The position numbers and the translations under genes were made by a program. Below the pieces are notes generated by a model. The model ran no database searches. It was not told where the DNA came from and saw only the letters and a program-made list of their open reading frames with translations. 58,570 nucleotides of DNA, from positions 1-58,570 of the forward strand of contig CAJTRU010000018.1 of NCBI GenBank assembly GCA_910579085.1, given 5' to 3'. This document shows positions 56,224 through 58,570 of this stretch, in pieces; position 1 is the first letter of the stretch; the number at the start of each line of letters is the position of its first letter. This DNA comes from an uncultured Lachnospiraceae bacterium. Its GTDB lineage: Bacteria; Bacillota; Clostridia; Lachnospirales; Lachnospiraceae.

Positions 56224-57972
56224 CTAACCTTCAAGTATTTTATTAAATTCTTTTCTGGTAGTTTCTTTAATAGTGCCATTGCTGTCAATAATAAAGTAAG
56301 CACTATCTTTGCCAGCTTTATCATTGGTATATATTTCCATTCCAGAAGCTGTAGTAAAGCCATCAGTTTTGTCATTGCCAGGGTCATTGTTTACAGTTTT
56401 TTGGTATATTATAAGCCCTGCAATGTTTTTTCCTTTATATTGGAATGTATCAGAAGCTTTATCATATGTTATGCCATATTTTTTGTATTTTTCCTGTAGT
56501 GCACTGTTATCTTCATCAGAACTGGAACTTGCACTGCCAGATTCGCCTGATATAAGACTGGAAACATATATATCATTTTCTTCTATTGCCATACTGTCAT
56601 CTTCTGGGTCTGTTGTTTTTATGATATCAACTGTTTCTGAAATAAATTCAAAATTATCAAAATCTTCAAAACCTGTAATTTCGTTATCAGAGTTTCTTTT
56701 TACCTTAATTCCAATTTTACCAGCTTCATCAGTAATATGTGTAAATACATTTTTGTCCGTTTCATCATGGAAATATCCCACTATTTTTCCATTATACATA
56801 AGATGGCAGGTATCTGCATTATATGACAGGCCAAATTTTTCATATTCTTTAAAATCTTCTGAATTTGCAAAGGATTTAATATTATTTGATGACCATGTCC
56901 ATTCTGCTTGGTTATTTTCTTCAGAAGAATTTTTTGCAGGCAGGCTTTCTTTTTTTACAGGTTCTGTTTTGCTGGTATTTTTCTGTATATTTACCTTTTC
57001 TGTATTATTTTGTGTACTGCCTTTTGCAAATACTGTAACAGCGGTACATAATAAAATTGCAGCGCATATTGCGCCAGGAACAGTTAGTTTTTTATATTTC
57101 ATAATTGCTTCAATCCTTTCTTGTAAAGGTTTTTTTCCAAATCCGTTAGAAAAAAACTGGAATTTACATTGTTTTTCTGCAAAATTTACAAGTGACAGTG
57201 CATAATCCTTTTTTGCATTATTTCCAAAAACAGAAATTACTTTTTCATCACATGATATTTCCAGGTCCTTGTTAAAGAGAAAATACATTATCCATACTAA
57301 AGGATTAAACCAGTGCAGGCATACAGTGGATAGAATTAACATTTTCCATAAATTATCAGCTCTTTTAATATGGATAAGTTCATGTGTTATAATATATTTT
57401 AAAGAAAGCAGGCTGTCTGGCATAAATAGTTTTGGAAAAATAATTTTAGGGTGTATTATGCCAGCGGCCAGGGGAGTAGTAATCCTGTCAGAAGTTAATA
57501 TTTCTACTCCCACAGGTATTATAAAGAATTGCCTTAAATTACATGCCTCTTTAAATGGCAGGGGCAGGGCTTCCCTTATAATGCGGTATTCTTTAAAATA
57601 TAACAGGATAAAAACAGTAAAAAGTACTATTGTCCCAGTAATCCATATAACAAAAGGTATGTTTATATTAAACGTATTAAACGCTTTTCTGTTATACGGG
57701 GCTGTAGTAATATGTTGTATATTTATTGGTGAAAATGTGCGGGTGGAATTAGCAGTAATTCCAGAACTTGCTGTATTGCTGGCTGTTTCCTGGAATACAG
57801 GCAGCAGTATGCCATATTTAAAGGGCAGCCAGACCGGAACTATAAGCCTTATTGTAGCAATATACCATAAAAACATAAAGACTCTTTTAGGTATGTGGTT
57901 ATTTAAAATATGGCGCATGATAATAACCAGGATAATCAGAATTCCGCCAGACAGGCTCATTTTTAAAAACAT
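56224..57972 (-). CDS. BlaR1-type M56 membrane metallopeptidase
   Basis: 582 aa. Four membrane helices (about 8-28, 33-50, 107-125, 295-320). Zinc motif HELIH (197-201) lies in the cytoplasmic loop, with ISCDEK further on. After the last helix comes a long extracellular part with several repeated YxxYG-ISY-type segments (FKEYEKFGLSYNADTCHLMY; EKYKKYGITYDKASDTFQYK) instead of a penicillin-binding domain. It should sense an outside signal and trigger loss of the repressor encoded just upstream. Confidence 0.9.
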   Translation of the reverse strand: MFLKMSLSGGILIILVIIMRHILNNHIPKRVFMFLWYIATIRLIVPVWLPFKYGILLPVFQETASNTASSGITANSTRTFSPINIQHITTAPYNRKAFNTFNINIPFVIWITGTIVLFTVFILLYFKEYRIIREALPLPFKEACNLRQFFIIPVGVEILTSDRITTPLAAGIIHPKIIFPKLFMPDSLLSLKYIITHELIHIKRADNLWKMLILSTVCLHWFNPLVWIMYFLFNKDLEISCDEKVISVFGNNAKKDYALSLVNFAEKQCKFQFFSNGFGKKPLQERIEAIMKYKKLTVPGAICAAILLCTAVTVFAKGSTQNNTEKVNIQKNTSKTEPVKKESLPAKNSSEENNQAEWTWSSNNIKSFANSEDFKEYEKFGLSYNADTCHLMYNGKIVGYFHDETDKNVFTHITDEAGKIGIKVKRNSDNEITGFEDFDNFEFISETVDIIKTTDPEDDSMAIEENDIYVSSLISGESGSASSSSDEDNSALQEKYKKYGITYDKASDTFQYKGKNIAGLIIYQKTVNNDPGNDKTDGFTTASGMEIYTNDKAGKDSAYFIIDSNGTIKETTRKEFNKILEG

Positions 57973-57987
57973 AACAGCACCTCCGCT

Positions 57988-58347
57988 TTATTCTGCATTA
58001 TTTATCATATCTTTAAGTTCCTGGATTTCATCAGGTGTTAGAGAATTACCTGATAATAAAGCAGCAAAAAACTGTTTTTTAGAACCATTAAACATCCTTC
58101 CGACAAGTTCCTCTGTTTCATAAGCCTGTACATCTTCCCTGGATACAACAGCCTTACATAAAAATTTTGGTTCAATCCTCTGGACAGCACCTTTGTCTAT
58201 ACATTTCTTAATAACTGTATATGTGGTATTCCTGTTCCAGCCTGTTTCTTCCTTTAAAATTTTGGCAATCTGCCCGGCAGTTAAATCACCTTCTCTCCAT
58301 AAAATTTCCATAACCTTAAGTTCTGAATCAAAGAATTTAATTTCCAT
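57988..58347 (-). CDS. BlaI/MecI-type repressor
   Basis: 119 aa. Winged helix DSELKVMEILWREGDLTAGQI, then NRNTTYTVIKKCIDKGAVQR, and a C-terminal dimer part cleaved in relatives. Start after GGAGG. The M56 gene follows 15 bases later in the same operon. Three operator copies lie directly upstream. Confidence 0.95.
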   Translation of the reverse strand: MEIKFFDSELKVMEILWREGDLTAGQIAKILKEETGWNRNTTYTVIKKCIDKGAVQRIEPKFLCKAVVSREDVQAYETEELVGRMFNGSKKQFFAALLSGNSLTPDEIQELKDMINNAE

Positions 58348-58364
58348 GTCTTTCCTCCAAAATA

Positions 58365-58442
58365 ACTATTGCAATAGTGGTTACATTTTTATACTATCAC
58401 AATAGTCATTTTTAGTCAATGATTTTTTACTATTGTAATAGT
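58365..58442. promoter_or_regulatory. Three BlaI-type operators
   Basis: ACTATTGCAATAGT (58365-58378), ACTATCACAATAGT (58393-58406) and ACTATTGTAATAGT (58429-58442): dyads of the same 14-mer spaced 28 and 36 bp apart in front of the repressor gene. Autoregulation is expected. Confidence 0.85.
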
Positions 58443-58570
58443 CATTTTATCTTTTGCTTCTGTCAGGATATAAAGACTAGCAAAAAAATTCCAGTATATA
58501 ATTTCCAGTTTCCTACAATAAACCTTTTAATCCAGATACCATGTTAATCCAGGTTTTGTTGTAAATTCCT
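58443..58570. other. Non-coding end of window with partial repeat ends
   Basis: ATTTCCAGTT (58501-58510) resembles the palindrome-family end, and the nearby GACTAGCAAAA also occurs at 30380-30390. A further copy may start here. No gene seen. Confidence 0.35.

Noticed and set aside
56309..57205. 298-codon plus-strand frame opposite the BlaR1-like gene
   Set aside because: Mirror of the minus-strand gene. It has no ribosome binding site, and the HELIH motif and operon with the repressor support the minus strand.

Overview
The window looks like a low-GC, Gram-positive gut-type anaerobe of the Clostridia, most likely Lachnospiraceae. Supporting signs are T-box leaders in front of a trpB-like gene, pheST and proS, AAGGAGG-type ribosome binding sites, AgrC/AgrA-like LytTR-GHKL sensor pairs, a flagellin gene, polysaccharide-degrading enzymes and Tn1549-like conjugative-element genes. 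The genus cannot be fixed from the sequence alone.

Layout. (1) 1-8220: decayed end of an integrative conjugative element. The tail of its giant helicase-type protein and a small conserved gene are GC-rich. An AT-rich cargo block follows: an intact caspase-like (C14) protein and a broken PD-(D/E)XK nuclease. Next comes a TOPRIM/DUF3991-type gene stopped by a nonsense codon and cut by an IS21-family element, then an IS3-family remnant and an NTF2-like gene. (2) 9005-22060: two LytTR regulator + GHKL kinase operons, each leading into small leaderless proteins of a divergent family with a shared core and basic coiled-coil tails. Two of these genes carry a matching about 70-nt intergenic element. 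Between the operons lie eroded gene fragments, an AraC regulator and a frameshifted GH115 alpha-glucuronidase. (3) 22171-28331: a short cis-prenyltransferase, a Trp T-box with stand-alone TrpB2, a FAD oxidoreductase, DUF896, an unknown gene and 5-formyl-THF cyclo-ligase. (4) 28513-38769: HtrA protease, a gene-free stretch built of very long palindromes, a Phe T-box with pheST, VanZ-like and small membrane proteins, and a Pro T-box with proS. (5) 39139-46557: flagellin, a Sel1-repeat protein and a 1670-residue secreted GH127 enzyme. (6) 46774-58350: a two-gene AAA ATPase/TOPRIM-like pair (defence candidate), an amidase, a tyrosine integrase, a TetR-CPBP module with its operator, a flavodoxin-ferredoxin protein, a GH36 alpha-galactosidase, and a BlaI-BlaR1-type pair with three operators.

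How it fits together. Three housekeeping units are probably controlled by uncharged tRNA. GH115, GH127 and GH36 point to plant-polysaccharide use (glucuronoxylan, arabinosides, galactosides). The rest is accessory: an eroding conjugative element, candidate defence pairs, and a duplicated sensor/small-protein system. That duplicated system, together with its conserved intergenic element, is the best candidate for something undescribed.
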